Counted from the first letter of the stretch, positions 1 through 8,767 are shown. The stretch is 64,000 nt of DNA from Pseudoalteromonas xiamenensis (GCF_030994125.1 NZ_CP099917.1:3084001-3148000), one strand, 5' to 3'. Notes: generated by a model not told the origin, from the letters alone. Made by a program: numbers and translations.

Positions 1-232
1 TGCTTACAACGTCGGACGAGTTCAGTGTCTCCTCACCAAAAGTTGCAATTTCTTTGTCGAGCTTTTGCACTGCGTTGACTAACGTTAATTTTGTACGCGC
101 AAGATCTTTAAGACCGTCGCCACTTTTGCTCGCGAGCGTATCAAGCTCTTTATCGAGCACCTCAAGCAACGATTCTAACTGCGTTGCTTGTTGGCTTAAC
201 TTTTGTAGACACAGTGCAGTTTGATCAGCCAT
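1..232 (-). CDS. flgN: Flagellar export chaperone FlgN (partial, runs off the left edge)
   Basis: FlgN is the cytosolic chaperone that keeps the hook-filament junction proteins FlgK and FlgL export-competent. Only the N-terminal 77 codons are inside the window. The visible protein starts MADQTALCLQKL and is an amphipathic, probably all-helical sequence rich in Leu, Lys and Glu, as expected for this family. The ATG at 230-232 overlaps the flgM stop by 8 bases, so the two genes are translationally coupled, the usual flgMN arrangement. Identity rests mainly on position after flgM and the helical character; the C-terminal end cannot be seen. Confidence 0.8.
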   Translation of the reverse strand, partial: MADQTALCLQKLSQQATQLESLLEVLDKELDTLASKSGDGLKDLARTKLTLVNAVQKLDKEIATFGEETLNSSDVVS

Positions 233-551
233 ACACGTCAAACTCGAATGCGGCGATGTTCTTCGCTAGCTTCTCGGTATCGATTTGATACTTACCTTCG
301 CTAATCGCCTTTTTCAGTTCTTCAACTTTTTTGCTGTCAAAGCCTGGCGACTGCTGTGCCTTTTCATGCACCGTCTTAAGTTGCTGCGCTTGCGGCGTTA
401 AACTGACCGAATCGCTAACTGTTTTGGTTGTCGCAGGTGCTGTAGGCGCACTTCCGCGATTTGCGTCTTGTCTTTGCAGATCAAGCTTTTGCTGCTTCGC
501 ATTATTTAGGACGCCCGTATTGGTTTGTCCATTATTAATGTTGTTGACCAT
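225..551 (-). CDS. flgM: Anti-sigma-28 factor FlgM
   Basis: FlgM binds and inhibits sigma-28 (FliA, encoded at 59108) until the hook-basal body is finished and FlgM is exported. At 108 aa it has the usual family length. The N-terminal half is low-complexity, rich in Asn, Gln, Thr and Ala, and probably disordered. The C-terminal half (about 45-108) carries the conserved helices that contact the sigma factor (VSLTPQAQQL, then KVEELKKAISEGKYQID and EKLAKNIAAFE). It is followed by flgN in an 8-base overlap and preceded by a good sigma-28 promoter (585-611), which gives the familiar FliA-FlgM feedback loop. Confidence 0.95.
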   Translation of the reverse strand: MVNNINNGQTNTGVLNNAKQQKLDLQRQDANRGSAPTAPATTKTVSDSVSLTPQAQQLKTVHEKAQQSPGFDSKKVEELKKAISEGKYQIDTEKLAKNIAAFEFDVYG

Positions 552-584
552 GATTTCTAATCCAGATTACCCAGCTTGACTTTA

Positions 585-611
585 ATATCGGCCGCGGTTT
601 ATATAACTTTA
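585..611 (-). promoter_or_regulatory. Sigma-28 (FliA) promoter of flgMN
   Basis: Read on the minus strand the site is TAAA, 15 bases, GCCGATAT. The gammaproteobacterial FliA consensus is TAAA-N15-GCCGATAA, so there is one mismatch in the twelve fixed positions. It lies 34 bases upstream of the flgM start codon. Confidence 0.85.
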
Positions 612-620
612 GCAAATTTT

Positions 621-1328
621 TTAAAGATTGACCTCAACAGATTCAACGCCACTCACTCTTACTCGTAAGACTTTGCCAGAGTTCACATTTTCGACTCGAA
701 TCAGCTCACCTAAATTGCCGTCTTCCAAAGCAAGACCGGAAGTCCTAATGGATAAATTACTCTGATTTGCTGAAATTGTCACCTTGTCTCCTTTACAAAC
801 CATGCAAATTTGCGCAGAAGTAATGGGCATGCCCTCAGAAATCGTACGTTTGCTGCGACTGCCGATTAAAGGGTCGATAGTTTCATAATAGTTGGCGCGA
901 ATGTATTGTTTTGGCCGGAATTCAACTTGAATAGCGTTCTTGCCGATAATTTCGCCTCGAGCAATGGACGTAGAAGCCACAACCATTGGTAGCATTTCTT
1001 CGATACGAACATGGACATACTGGGACCAACTTATTGAATCATTGCACTTAAGTTGTACGGTAACCTGCCGATTAAAGGGAGGGACACTTGGTGTCGATAA
1101 TTCTAAAGAATCATTACAGACTTTGTCCGAGTTCCTAAATTCGAGCGGCATGGCTCGGATTTCGATACGTTTTTCAGGATCCGCTTCTATCTGATTGGCG
1201 ATGAATTGTTCAGCTTGTTGTTCAAGTGTTTCCGGACTATAGGTTTTGGCGTAACCTTGTGTCATTATTGAAAAACTCGCAAAAAAATAAATTAGCTGTG
1301 ACCGACCGCTTTTTTTTAACACACTCAT
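621..1328 (-). CDS. flgA: Flagellar P-ring assembly chaperone FlgA
   Basis: FlgA is a periplasmic chaperone needed for FlgI to polymerise into the P ring. The 235 aa product has a signal peptide (residues 1-27, with a hydrophobic core LIYFFASFSIM and likely cleavage after QGYA) and a C-terminal SAF-type domain (about 110-235) ending VSGVESVEV. The frame is open further upstream, but the extra 29 residues (MCKDYCC...) would bury the signal peptide; the ATG at 1326-1328 gives a normal one. It is transcribed away from cheV. A sigma-54 site on the minus strand (1429-1444) lies about 90 bases upstream. Confidence 0.93.
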   Translation of the reverse strand: MSVLKKSGRSQLIYFFASFSIMTQGYAKTYSPETLEQQAEQFIANQIEADPEKRIEIRAMPLEFRNSDKVCNDSLELSTPSVPPFNRQVTVQLKCNDSISWSQYVHVRIEEMLPMVVASTSIARGEIIGKNAIQVEFRPKQYIRANYYETIDPLIGSRSKRTISEGMPITSAQICMVCKGDKVTISANQSNLSIRTSGLALEDGNLGELIRVENVNSGKVLRVRVSGVESVEVNL

Positions 1329-1428
1329 ATTGTTTCGACTATGCTTATTGGGTGAAACAAGGTATAAAGATTTTGCGTCAAATGTCTGACGCCAGCAACA
1401 ATAATCTTTACACATTCAAGTATGTGAA

Positions 1429-1444
1429 AGCAAAGTCCGTTCCG
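1429..1444 (-). promoter_or_regulatory. Sigma-54 promoter of flgA
   Basis: On the minus strand the sequence is CGGAACGGACTTTGCT, with GG (1443-1442), exactly 10 bases, then GC (1431-1430). This fits TGGCACG-N4-TTGCW with the invariant GG and GC in place. The implied transcript starts near 1419, about 90 bases before the chosen flgA ATG. Confidence 0.7.
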
Positions 1445-1472
1445 GCGCAGTGAGTTAAGGTAGGAGAAAGAG

Positions 1473-2408
1473 ATGGCAGGTATTTTAGATTCAGTAAACC
1501 AGCGGACTCAACTAGTAGGCCAAAACCGCCTCGAGCTGTTACTGTTTCGGCTCAAAGGCCGCCAGCGTTTTGGTATCAACGTATTTAAAGTACGTGAAGT
1601 CTTGCAATGTCCTCCATTAACCAATATGCCGAAAAGCAACCCGTACGTACGTGGTGTTGCGCACATTCGGGGCCAAACTATTTCGGTGATCGATATGTCT
1701 TTGGCTGTTGGTGGACCTCCGATTGAAAATATCAAAGACTGTTTCATTATTATCGCTGAGTACAATCGTTCTGTGCAGGGCTTTTTAGTTGGTGCAGTAG
1801 AGCGTATTGTGAACATGAACTGGGAAAAGATTATGCCGCCGCCCTCTGGCGCAGGTCGTTACTCTTACCTGACAGCGGTAACAGAGATAGAAAATGAGCT
1901 CGTGGAAATTCTCGATGTTGAAAAGATCCTCAATGAAATTTGCCCTGTTGCAACCGAAGTCTCAGCTGATATTGTATCTGACGGTGAAATGCAAAAAGAT
2001 TTGGGTGAACGTATCGTGTTTATTGCTGACGACTCAGCGGTCGCACGTAACCAAGTTAAGCGAGCACTCGAACCTTTAGGAGTGCAGACTGAAACGGCAA
2101 AAAATGGCCGAGAGGCGCTCGTTCGATTACGTGAAATCGCACGAGACGATTGCCGTACGGGTGATATTACCGAGCGTGTTGGTTTATTAATTTCAGATGT
2201 AGAAATGCCAGAAATGGACGGGTATACATTAACAGCGGAAGTTAAGGCAGATCCCAAGCTTGCGTCGTTACATGTTATACTCCATACCTCTTTGAGCGGT
2301 GTATTTAATCAGGCCATGATCGAAAAAGTCGGCGCAGACGACTTTATCGCGAAATTTAACCCTGATGAACTAGCATCAGCTGTGAAGAAATGGGTCCATT
2401 GTGATTAG
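1473..2408 (+). CDS. cheV: Chemotaxis coupling protein CheV (CheW-REC fusion)
   Basis: CheV couples chemoreceptors to CheA and adds a phosphorylatable receiver domain, probably used in adaptation. Residues about 15-165 form a CheW-like domain. Residues about 180-311 form a receiver domain with the acidic pocket FIADDS, the phospho-acceptor Asp242 in ISDVEMPEMDG, and the conserved Lys near the end (FIAKF). The length (311 aa) is typical. It starts 20 bases after a clear Shine-Dalgarno region (aggtaggag) and is followed by cheR after 17 bases, the same cheV-cheR pair found ahead of flgB in Vibrio and Shewanella. Confidence 0.95.
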   Translation: MAGILDSVNQRTQLVGQNRLELLLFRLKGRQRFGINVFKVREVLQCPPLTNMPKSNPYVRGVAHIRGQTISVIDMSLAVGGPPIENIKDCFIIIAEYNRSVQGFLVGAVERIVNMNWEKIMPPPSGAGRYSYLTAVTEIENELVEILDVEKILNEICPVATEVSADIVSDGEMQKDLGERIVFIADDSAVARNQVKRALEPLGVQTETAKNGREALVRLREIARDDCRTGDITERVGLLISDVEMPEMDGYTLTAEVKADPKLASLHVILHTSLSGVFNQAMIEKVGADDFIAKFNPDELASAVKKWVHCD

Positions 2409-2425
2409 TTAATGGCGGTAATACG

Positions 2426-3259
2426 TTGGAAAATAAGCATTTAGAACAAAGCGAATACGATCAATTTAGAACCTTTTTAGAGCAACAATGCGGGATCGTA
2501 TTAGGTGACAATAAATTGTACCTAGTAAAAAGCCGTCTAGCACCGCTAATGGCTCGATTTAACGTTGATTCGCTCTCGCAATTGGTCTCGAAAACGCTCA
2601 GTCCACATGAACGTCAGTTACGTGCTGCTGTTGTTGATGCGATGACAACAAACGAAACATTGTGGTTTCGCGATCAGTATCCGTTTGAACTTTTGAAGAC
2701 GAAAATATTTCCTGAATTTTCGGATTTAAGACGACCTATTAAAATTTGGTCCGCAGCGAGTTCTTCAGGACAGGAGCCATATTCTATTGCCATGTCGGCA
2801 AGCGAATATCAGTCCAAACAACCTGGTTCGTTGAAAATGGGTGTCCAAATTACGGGCACTGATATTTCTAATACTATGTTGGATATGTGCAAAAATGCAG
2901 AGTACGACTCTCTTGCATTGGCGCGAGGCCTATCTGTTGAAAGACGTCAAAAATTTTTCACGGATAGTGGCAATGGTATGGCAAAAGTTGTGGAGCCGAT
3001 CCGTAGAATGGTCAGTTACCGCCACTTAAACTTATTAGATTCATACGCTTTACTCGGTAAGTTTGACGTTATATTTTGCCGAAATGTGCTTATCTATTTC
3101 TCTCCTGAAGTTAAAGCGAAAATTATTTCTCAGTTTGCACAGTCATTAAATCCGAAAGGCTACCTATTTTTAGGTGCTTCGGAATCGATGGCAGGACTCA
3201 GCAATGAGTTTGACATGCTGCGATGTAATCCTGGTATTATCTATCAGAAAAAGTCGTAA
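2426..3259 (+). CDS. cheR: Chemoreceptor glutamate methyltransferase CheR
   Basis: CheR transfers methyl groups from S-adenosylmethionine to glutamates on chemoreceptors, opposing CheB (encoded at the right edge). The 277 aa protein has the N-terminal helical domain (1-75), the TNETLWFRD segment (75-82), the SAM-binding loop WSAASSSGQEPYSIAM (about 108-123) and the late motif FCRNVLIYFS. The start is TTG (2426), placed after ggcggtaa; no in-frame ATG fits the family N terminus. A strong terminator follows at 3266, so cheVR form a unit separate from flgB. Confidence 0.95.
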   Translation: MENKHLEQSEYDQFRTFLEQQCGIVLGDNKLYLVKSRLAPLMARFNVDSLSQLVSKTLSPHERQLRAAVVDAMTTNETLWFRDQYPFELLKTKIFPEFSDLRRPIKIWSAASSSGQEPYSIAMSASEYQSKQPGSLKMGVQITGTDISNTMLDMCKNAEYDSLALARGLSVERRQKFFTDSGNGMAKVVEPIRRMVSYRHLNLLDSYALLGKFDVIFCRNVLIYFSPEVKAKIISQFAQSLNPKGYLFLGASESMAGLSNEFDMLRCNPGIIYQKKS

Positions 3260-3265
3260 AACCTG

Positions 3266-3288
3266 AAAGGGCAAATGATTGCCCTTTT
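3266..3288 (+). terminator. Rho-independent terminator after cheR
   Basis: Perfect 9-base stem AAAGGGCAA / TTGCCCTTT with an ATGA loop, and a T run at its 3' side. It separates cheVR from the flgB operon, which has its own promoter 57 bases further on. Confidence 0.85.
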
Positions 3289-3344
3289 CATGCACTCCAG
3301 ATATCTCCTCGTTAATAAAACCTTTTCATAGACACTAAAATTTT

Positions 3345-3360
3345 TGGCCTACAAATTGCT
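3345..3360 (+). promoter_or_regulatory. Sigma-54 promoter of the flgB operon
   Basis: TGGCCTACAAATTGCT, with GG at 3346-3347, 10 bases, GC at 3358-3359. It is close to the TGGCACG-N4-TTGCW consensus. Transcription would begin near 3371, 25 bases before the flgB ATG. It would serve flgBCDE, up to the terminator at 6331. Confidence 0.88.
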
Positions 3361-3395
3361 TGTAGTATTACAAGTCAAAATTTTGGAGTTGTGAT

Positions 3396-3806
3396 ATGGC
3401 AATTAGTTTCGATAAAGCTTTGGGTGTTCATCCCCATGCCATGTTGATCCGCTCTCAACGTGCTGAGTTGCTAGCAAGCAACATCGCCAATGCGGATACC
3501 CCCGGCTATAAAGCAAAAGACATCGACTTCGCGGCGGCAATGAAACAAGCCCAATCAGCGCAGGAAGGTGGCAATCATTTGCAACGTACGGATTCACGTC
3601 ATTTACATGGCAAATCACAACTCGTCGGCAATACAGAATTATATCGCTCGCCAAATCAAGCAGATACAGGCGATGGTAACTCTGTGGATGTACAAGTGGA
3701 ACGAAACTTGTATATGCAAAATGCATTAGAATATCAGGCCAGTTTGCAATTCTTATCCGGTAAGTTTTCGGGACTTAAGAAAGCGCTAGGTGGTCAAGGA
3801 GCATAA
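3396..3806 (+). CDS. flgB: Flagellar proximal rod protein FlgB
   Basis: FlgB is a proximal rod subunit exported through the flagellar type III apparatus. The 136 aa sequence is typical in length. It has the rod-family N-terminal motif (LLASNIANADTPGYKA, about 26-41) and the C-terminal amphipathic helix (LEYQASLQFLSGKFSGLKKAL), the two segments that pack into the D0 core. It is the first gene after a sigma-54 promoter and is separated from flgC by only 2 bases. Confidence 0.96.
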   Translation: MAISFDKALGVHPHAMLIRSQRAELLASNIANADTPGYKAKDIDFAAAMKQAQSAQEGGNHLQRTDSRHLHGKSQLVGNTELYRSPNQADTGDGNSVDVQVERNLYMQNALEYQASLQFLSGKFSGLKKALGGQGA

Positions 3807-3808
3807 TC

Positions 3809-4243
3809 ATGAGTTTGTATAACGTTTTCGATATCGCAGCAACGGGAATGAGTGCGCAGAATATTCGCCTTAACACCACTGCGAGTAACATTTCGAACGC
3901 AAACAGCATTAGCTCGAGCCAAGATAAGGTTTACCGTGCTCGCCACCCAGTATTTGCTGCTGAGTTAAATAAAGCGGCAACAATGCAGCGAGGCAATGAA
4001 GTCGGCTCATCTGTTGGCGTAAAAGTATTGGGTATTGTTGAGAGTGATAAACCTCTGCAAATCGAATATAACCCAAATCATCCAAGTGCTGATGAAAATG
4101 GTTATATCTATAAACCGAACGTGAACGTGGTTGAAGAAATGGCAAACATGATTTCAGCATCCCGCTCATACCAAACAAATGTTCAAGTAGCTGATGCCGC
4201 TAAGCAGATGCTAACGAAAACATTGCAACTTGGACAAAGGTAA
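3809..4243 (+). CDS. flgC: Flagellar proximal rod protein FlgC
   Basis: FlgC is the second rod subunit, with FlgB, FlgF and FlgG. The 144 aa protein shows the family signature near the N terminus (AATGMSAQNIRLNTTASNIS, about 10-29), the conserved PNVNVVEEMANMISASRSYQ segment near residues 103-122, and a C-terminal helix. Its length matches the family (about 135-145 aa). It sits between flgB and flgD in the standard order, with a Shine-Dalgarno sequence (aggagca) overlapping the flgB stop. Confidence 0.96.
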   Translation: MSLYNVFDIAATGMSAQNIRLNTTASNISNANSISSSQDKVYRARHPVFAAELNKAATMQRGNEVGSSVGVKVLGIVESDKPLQIEYNPNHPSADENGYIYKPNVNVVEEMANMISASRSYQTNVQVADAAKQMLTKTLQLGQR

Positions 4244-4253
4244 GGAGTAGGGC

Positions 4254-4943
4254 ATGGCTAGTTCTGTAGACTCAACGGCAAGCAGTACCTATATGGATTC
4301 ACTGCGTTGGCAAGATAACAAAGTGCCAACGTCAGATAAAAAAAGCGATGCATTAACGCAAGAAGATTTCTTTGCGTTACTGACACAACAGCTGTCTTTC
4401 CAAGATCCGAGTAAGCCTGCGGATAACGACCAAATGATTGCTCAAATGACGTCGTTTACTATGGCGGAAGGTATTTCGAATTTAAATGCAAAATTTGACT
4501 CGTTAAGTGCGTCCATGACCTCAAACTCAGCCCTTCAAGCGTCAACATTGGTGGGCAAAAAAGCACTGATGGAATCAGACAAAATTGAGTTAGGTGCGGA
4601 AGGTACAGGAAAAGGTTCAATCGTCGTTGAAAAACCAGTAGAGCAACTGACCATGAGTATTTACGACGAGTCAGGACAACTCGTTCGTCAAATAGACTAT
4701 GGTGCTAAATCGGCTGGAGCTATCCGTTTTGAGTGGGACGGCAAAGATAAAGACGGCAACCGAGTTGCTGCGGGTGAGTACAAGATTAAGGCGGAAGGTA
4801 ATATGGCAGGGCAGTTTACTACCTTACCGGTCGCAACATTTAAGAATATCGACAGTGTCAACATCAACGGGTCTTCAGGAATTATCGTGAATACTAGTGT
4901 AGGTGCTGTGAAATTAACTGATATTGCAGAAATATCTGGCTAA
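4254..4943 (+). CDS. flgD: Flagellar hook cap / hook assembly protein FlgD
   Basis: FlgD forms the scaffold cap on which FlgE polymerises, and is lost from the finished hook. At 229 aa the protein has the N-terminal conserved region LTQEDFFALLTQQLSFQDPSKP (about 35-56) typical of FlgD, followed by a FlgD Ig-like domain (about 115-200) with the FEWDGKDKDGNRVAAGEYK segment. It has no signal peptide, in keeping with type III export. A Shine-Dalgarno sequence (aaggag) lies just before the ATG. Confidence 0.95.
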   Translation: MASSVDSTASSTYMDSLRWQDNKVPTSDKKSDALTQEDFFALLTQQLSFQDPSKPADNDQMIAQMTSFTMAEGISNLNAKFDSLSASMTSNSALQASTLVGKKALMESDKIELGAEGTGKGSIVVEKPVEQLTMSIYDESGQLVRQIDYGAKSAGAIRFEWDGKDKDGNRVAAGEYKIKAEGNMAGQFTTLPVATFKNIDSVNINGSSGIIVNTSVGAVKLTDIAEISG

Positions 4944-4979
4944 CTGTTCTGCAACGCAAATGATATTAGAGGTGAGTGT

Positions 4980-6314
4980 ATGAGTTTTAATATTGCATTA
5001 ACTGGTTTGGCGGCAGCTCAGAAAGATCTGGATGTCACGGCAAATAACATTGCCAACGTGAATACGACTGGCTTTAAAGAATCTCGTGCTGAATTTGCTG
5101 ATGTGTATGCAGCATCCGTGTTCAGCTCGGGCAAAACAAAAAATGGTGATGGTGCACAAACAACAATGGTTGCACAGCAATTTCACCAAGGTTCGTTAAA
5201 GTTTACACAAAATTCGTTAGATCTGGCGATTACAGGCGAAGGTTATTTTGCAATGGCTGAAGAGTTTGGTTCGCAAGATTACACGTATACGCGTTCGGGT
5301 GCCTTCAAACTTAATAAAGATAACTTTATTGTGGATGCGCAAGGTAACTTTTTACAAGGTTTCCCTGTAGACCCTGCAACTGGCGATACCACGTCGGTTA
5401 GTTTAAGTACATCGTCAGCGCTGCAAATTCCAGACGCGTCTGGTTCACCTCGCGCAACAGCTACAGTCTATTCATCGTTCAATTTGGACTCTCGTTCGCA
5501 AGTACCGACAATCCCATTTGACCCAACTCAATCGGCCTCTTATAACTCGTCAACGTCAACGACGATTTATGACTCTCTGGGTCAACCACACGTGACACAG
5601 TTGTTCTTCAGAAAATCGGCTGCAAATACGTGGCAAGTGTTTGGTACGTTAGATAGCACTCGTTTTGATGCGAATGGTTCGCCAATTGCGACAGGTACAC
5701 CTGCAACACCAATTTCCACGTTTACTTTTGATGCGAGTGGTCTGCCATTTCAAACCAATGGTACAGGAAATACGGGTTCTACGTTTAATCCGTTGACGCT
5801 TACTAATACTAACTTATCAACGATTCTAACGAACGGTGCAACGTTCCCTACAAACGTAACGGTGAACTGGCGTGATGAGGCAAATACAACCAATAAGCTG
5901 CCTACTCAGTATGCAAGCCGCTTTGAAGTTAAAGCGCTAGAACAAGATGGTGCGACAGTAGGTCGTTTATCAGGTATCGACATCGGCACTGACGGTAAAG
6001 TGGTTGCTTCCTACAGTAACGGTGATTCAACGTTCTTAGGTCAGGTTGCGATGGTTCGCTTTTCCAACTCGCAAGGTCTACAACCAGTCGGAAACACGGC
6101 GTGGAAGAAAAGTCTGACCTCAGGTGAGCCAATAGCGGGCGAACCAGGTTCTGGTACTTTAGGTTCAATTAACTCTTCAGCGCTTGAGCAGTCTAACGTC
6201 AACCTGACAAACGAGTTAGTCGACTTGATTAGTGCACAGCGTAACTTCCAAGCAAACTCAAGAGCGCTGGAAGTTAACTCAACATTGCAGCAAAGTATTC
6301 TACAAATCCGTTAA
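4980..6314 (+). CDS. flgE: Flagellar hook protein FlgE
   Basis: FlgE is the structural subunit of the flexible hook. The 444 aa protein has the N-terminal rod/hook motif (LDVTANNIANVNTTGFKESR, about 17-36), a central variable Ser/Thr/Asn-rich region (about 130-330), and the C-terminal signature LEQSNVNLTNELVDLISAQR (about 404-423) followed by a helix ending LQQSILQIR. The length is within the usual 400-450 aa range for a polar-flagellum FlgE. It is the last gene before the strong terminator at 6331, so hook and inner rod genes form one transcript. Confidence 0.96.
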   Translation: MSFNIALTGLAAAQKDLDVTANNIANVNTTGFKESRAEFADVYAASVFSSGKTKNGDGAQTTMVAQQFHQGSLKFTQNSLDLAITGEGYFAMAEEFGSQDYTYTRSGAFKLNKDNFIVDAQGNFLQGFPVDPATGDTTSVSLSTSSALQIPDASGSPRATATVYSSFNLDSRSQVPTIPFDPTQSASYNSSTSTTIYDSLGQPHVTQLFFRKSAANTWQVFGTLDSTRFDANGSPIATGTPATPISTFTFDASGLPFQTNGTGNTGSTFNPLTLTNTNLSTILTNGATFPTNVTVNWRDEANTTNKLPTQYASRFEVKALEQDGATVGRLSGIDIGTDGKVVASYSNGDSTFLGQVAMVRFSNSQGLQPVGNTAWKKSLTSGEPIAGEPGSGTLGSINSSALEQSNVNLTNELVDLISAQRNFQANSRALEVNSTLQQSILQIR

Positions 6315-6330
6315 TTCGGAAATACCCAGC

Positions 6331-6356
6331 AAGCCGCCGACAGGCGGCTTTTTTCT
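6331..6356 (+). terminator. Rho-independent terminator after flgE
   Basis: Perfect 8-base stem AAGCCGCC / GGCGGCTT with a GACA loop, followed by a TTTTTTCTTCTT run. It ends the flgBCDE transcript; the next promoter is 59 bases further on. Confidence 0.92.
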
Positions 6357-6414
6357 TCTTACATCATTAATTTTATCCGTTATTCTATCCGCACAAAATA
6401 CCGTCAAAAAAAAG

Positions 6415-6430
6415 TGGTACGTAATTTGCT
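6415..6430 (+). promoter_or_regulatory. Sigma-54 promoter of the flgF operon
   Basis: TGGTACGTAATTTGCT, GG at 6416-6417, 10 bases, GC at 6428-6429. The site matches TGGCACG-N4-TTGCW at nearly all positions. The expected start near 6441 is 25 bases before the flgF ATG; the unit would run flgFGHI to the terminator at 9882. Confidence 0.9.
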
Positions 6431-6465
6431 TTTTTAAAGTAAGTTAATTTTTGAGGTAAATAGTT

Positions 6466-7230
6466 ATGGATAAAATGCTCTATGTCGCGATGTCAGGTGC
6501 TAAGCAAAGCCTGCGCGGTTTGGCATTAAAAGCCAATAACTTAGCCAACGCGAATACAACTGGTTTTAAAGCTGACTTTGCTCAAGCGCGTTCGATGCAA
6601 GCCTTCGGTGAAGGTCTTCCTACGCGAGTATTTGCAATGCAAGAAAGACCCGGTACAAATATGACATCAGGTGCTGTCGTTGAAACAGGTCGAGATCTTG
6701 ACATTGCAATTACAGATAAAGGTTGGTTAACCGTTCAAGATGCGGCTGGTAACGAAGCCTACACCAAGGTGGGTACCTTAAACATTACACCCGATGGTGC
6801 ACTCGTCACCGCACATGGTAAGCAGGTAATTGGTGAAGGTGGCCCAATTATCCTACCCATTCCAATTGATAAAATTGAAATCAGTCCAGATGGGGCGGTA
6901 CAAATTCGCCCACAAGGTGCTCCAGCAAACTTTTTGGAAGTGGTTGACCGCATTAAAGTTATTGCAGCTGATAACAATCAATTGGAAAAAGGCAATGACG
7001 GTTTATTCAGACCAAAAACGGATGCACTTGAAGATGGTGCCTGTGGTTTTTGTGAAATCGCGCCAGAAATCAAGATTCTAAGTGGTTCACTCGAAATGTC
7101 GAACGTGAATCCGGTACATGAAATGGTGGACATGATTAACCACCAACGACAGTTTGAAATGCAAATTAAGTTGATGAAATCCGCAGAAGAGATCGATGAG
7201 CGTCACACCTCATTGCTGCGCATCGTTTAA
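6466..7230 (+). CDS. flgF: Flagellar proximal rod protein FlgF
   Basis: FlgF is a rod subunit closely related to FlgG. The 254 aa sequence has the N-terminal motif LALKANNLANANTTGFKAD (about 19-37), the central ALVTAHGKQVIGEGGPI segment and the C-terminal signature LEMSNVNPVHEMVDMINHQRQFE (about 210-232). Length is typical (about 245-255 aa). It is the first gene after its own sigma-54 promoter and is followed by flgG after 19 bases. Confidence 0.95.
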   Translation: MDKMLYVAMSGAKQSLRGLALKANNLANANTTGFKADFAQARSMQAFGEGLPTRVFAMQERPGTNMTSGAVVETGRDLDIAITDKGWLTVQDAAGNEAYTKVGTLNITPDGALVTAHGKQVIGEGGPIILPIPIDKIEISPDGAVQIRPQGAPANFLEVVDRIKVIAADNNQLEKGNDGLFRPKTDALEDGACGFCEIAPEIKILSGSLEMSNVNPVHEMVDMINHQRQFEMQIKLMKSAEEIDERHTSLLRIV

Positions 7231-7249
7231 TGAGTGAGAGGATAAGACT

Positions 7250-8038
7250 ATGAACCCAGCATTGTGGATTAGTAAAACGGGCCTTGATGCTCAACAAACC
7301 GATATCGCAGTAATCTCGAACAACTTGGCGAACGCCAGTACAGTGGGTTACAAAAAGAGCCGTGCTATTTTTGAAGATTTGCTTTACCAAAACATTAACC
7401 AACCAGGCGGTCGTTCGTCACAAGATACTGAAATGCCGTCTGGTTTGATGTTAGGCGCGGGTTCGAAAGTGGTCGCTAACCAAAAGAACTTTTCGCAAGG
7501 TAATATGTTGAGTACTGAAAACTCATTGGATTGGATGATCCAAGGTCCTGGTTTTTTCGAAGTGCTTATGCCAAATGGCAATATTGCCTATACACGGAAC
7601 GGTCAGTTCACGACAGATGAAAACGGTCGTGTTGTGACGTCTGGTGCGGGTTATCCTGTACAACCTGAAATGAATATCCCAGACGACGCACAATCGATCA
7701 CAATTTCCCGTGATGGTGAAGTATCTGTGCGTATTTCGGGTCAGGCTGAAAACGTGGTTGTTGGACAATTGGTGATCAGTGACTTTATCAATCCATCGGG
7801 TTTAGAGCCAATGGGTCAAAACTTGTATACAGAAACCGCGGTTAGTGGTGCTCCTGTGCAAGGCAACCCTGGAGCTGAAGGTTTAGGAAGCGTGGTACAA
7901 GGGGCACTTGAAACGTCAAACGTAAACGTGACCGAAGAGCTCGTAAACTTAATTGAAACTCAACGTATCTATGAAATGAACTCGAAAGTCATTTCGTCTG
8001 TTGACCAAATGCTTAGCTACATTAATCAGCAGCTTTAA
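7250..8038 (+). CDS. flgG: Flagellar distal rod protein FlgG
   Basis: FlgG forms the distal rod that crosses the peptidoglycan and outer membrane. The protein is 262 aa, the almost invariant family length. Recognisable parts are the N-terminal MNPALWISKTGLDAQQ, the motif AVISNNLANASTVGYKKSR (about 23-41), and the C-terminal LETSNVNVTEELVNLIETQR (about 222-241) with the terminal LSYINQQL. A Shine-Dalgarno sequence (gagagga) lies 8 bases before the ATG. Confidence 0.97.
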   Translation: MNPALWISKTGLDAQQTDIAVISNNLANASTVGYKKSRAIFEDLLYQNINQPGGRSSQDTEMPSGLMLGAGSKVVANQKNFSQGNMLSTENSLDWMIQGPGFFEVLMPNGNIAYTRNGQFTTDENGRVVTSGAGYPVQPEMNIPDDAQSITISRDGEVSVRISGQAENVVVGQLVISDFINPSGLEPMGQNLYTETAVSGAPVQGNPGAEGLGSVVQGALETSNVNVTEELVNLIETQRIYEMNSKVISSVDQMLSYINQQL

Positions 8039-8062
8039 ATCAGCATAAGGTAGGAGAATAGT

Positions 8063-8758
8063 ATGAATCGCCTTCTTAGAACCTCTATTTTCGGCTTGGT
8101 GACCTTGGTAGGTTTGTCTGGCTGTGTATCAACGCAAAATAAAAATGTGGTTCAGGACGACCCGTACTATGCTCCTGTGGTTTCTGAGGATCAAAGTGAA
8201 CAAATCATGCCAACAGGCAGTTTGTTCAATGCTGAATTTGCAAATGATCTTTATTCAGACCGAAAAGCCTTGAGAACAGGCGATATTATTACGGTCGTTC
8301 TGCGTGAAACAACTCAAGCCTCGAAAGCGGCCAACAATCAAACGAAACGCGATACGTCTGCGAGTATTGATCCTGTTATTGGTTTGGGTGGAAATGCGGT
8401 GAATTTAGGTGGCGAAAGTATTCAACTCGGTGTCACAGCAGGAAATTCATTTAAAGGTGATGCGCAAGCAAATCAATCGAACAGCCTATTTGGCAATATT
8501 TCGGTGAATGTGGTGCGAGTTTTGCCTAATGGTAACCTAGTTGTTCGTGGTGAAAAATGGTTAACGCTAAATACGGGTGAAGAGTTTGTGCGTTTGGAAG
8601 GTTTAGTGCGTCCAAAAGATATCGCGGCAGATAATACGGTGCAATCAAATCGGATTGCTAACGCTCGAATTCAATACTCGGGTAAAGGTCAGAATCAAGA
8701 GGCACAAGCGCCTGGTTGGTTGGCTCGTTTCTTCTTAAGTACATTGATGCCGTTTTAG
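8063..8758 (+). CDS. flgH: Flagellar L-ring lipoprotein FlgH
   Basis: FlgH forms the outer-membrane L ring. The 231 aa precursor has a lipoprotein signal peptide with a lipobox VGLSGC and modified Cys21. Conserved family segments are the SLFN...DLYSDRKALRTGDIITVVL region (about 54-80), the central LFGNISVNVVRVLPNGNLVVRGEKWL stretch and the RPKDIAADNTVQSNRIANARIQYSG segment. It lies between flgG and flgI, with a 9-base gap to flgI. Confidence 0.96.
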   Translation: MNRLLRTSIFGLVTLVGLSGCVSTQNKNVVQDDPYYAPVVSEDQSEQIMPTGSLFNAEFANDLYSDRKALRTGDIITVVLRETTQASKAANNQTKRDTSASIDPVIGLGGNAVNLGGESIQLGVTAGNSFKGDAQANQSNSLFGNISVNVVRVLPNGNLVVRGEKWLTLNTGEEFVRLEGLVRPKDIAADNTVQSNRIANARIQYSGKGQNQEAQAPGWLARFFLSTLMPF

Positions 8759-8767
8759 GAGTACATT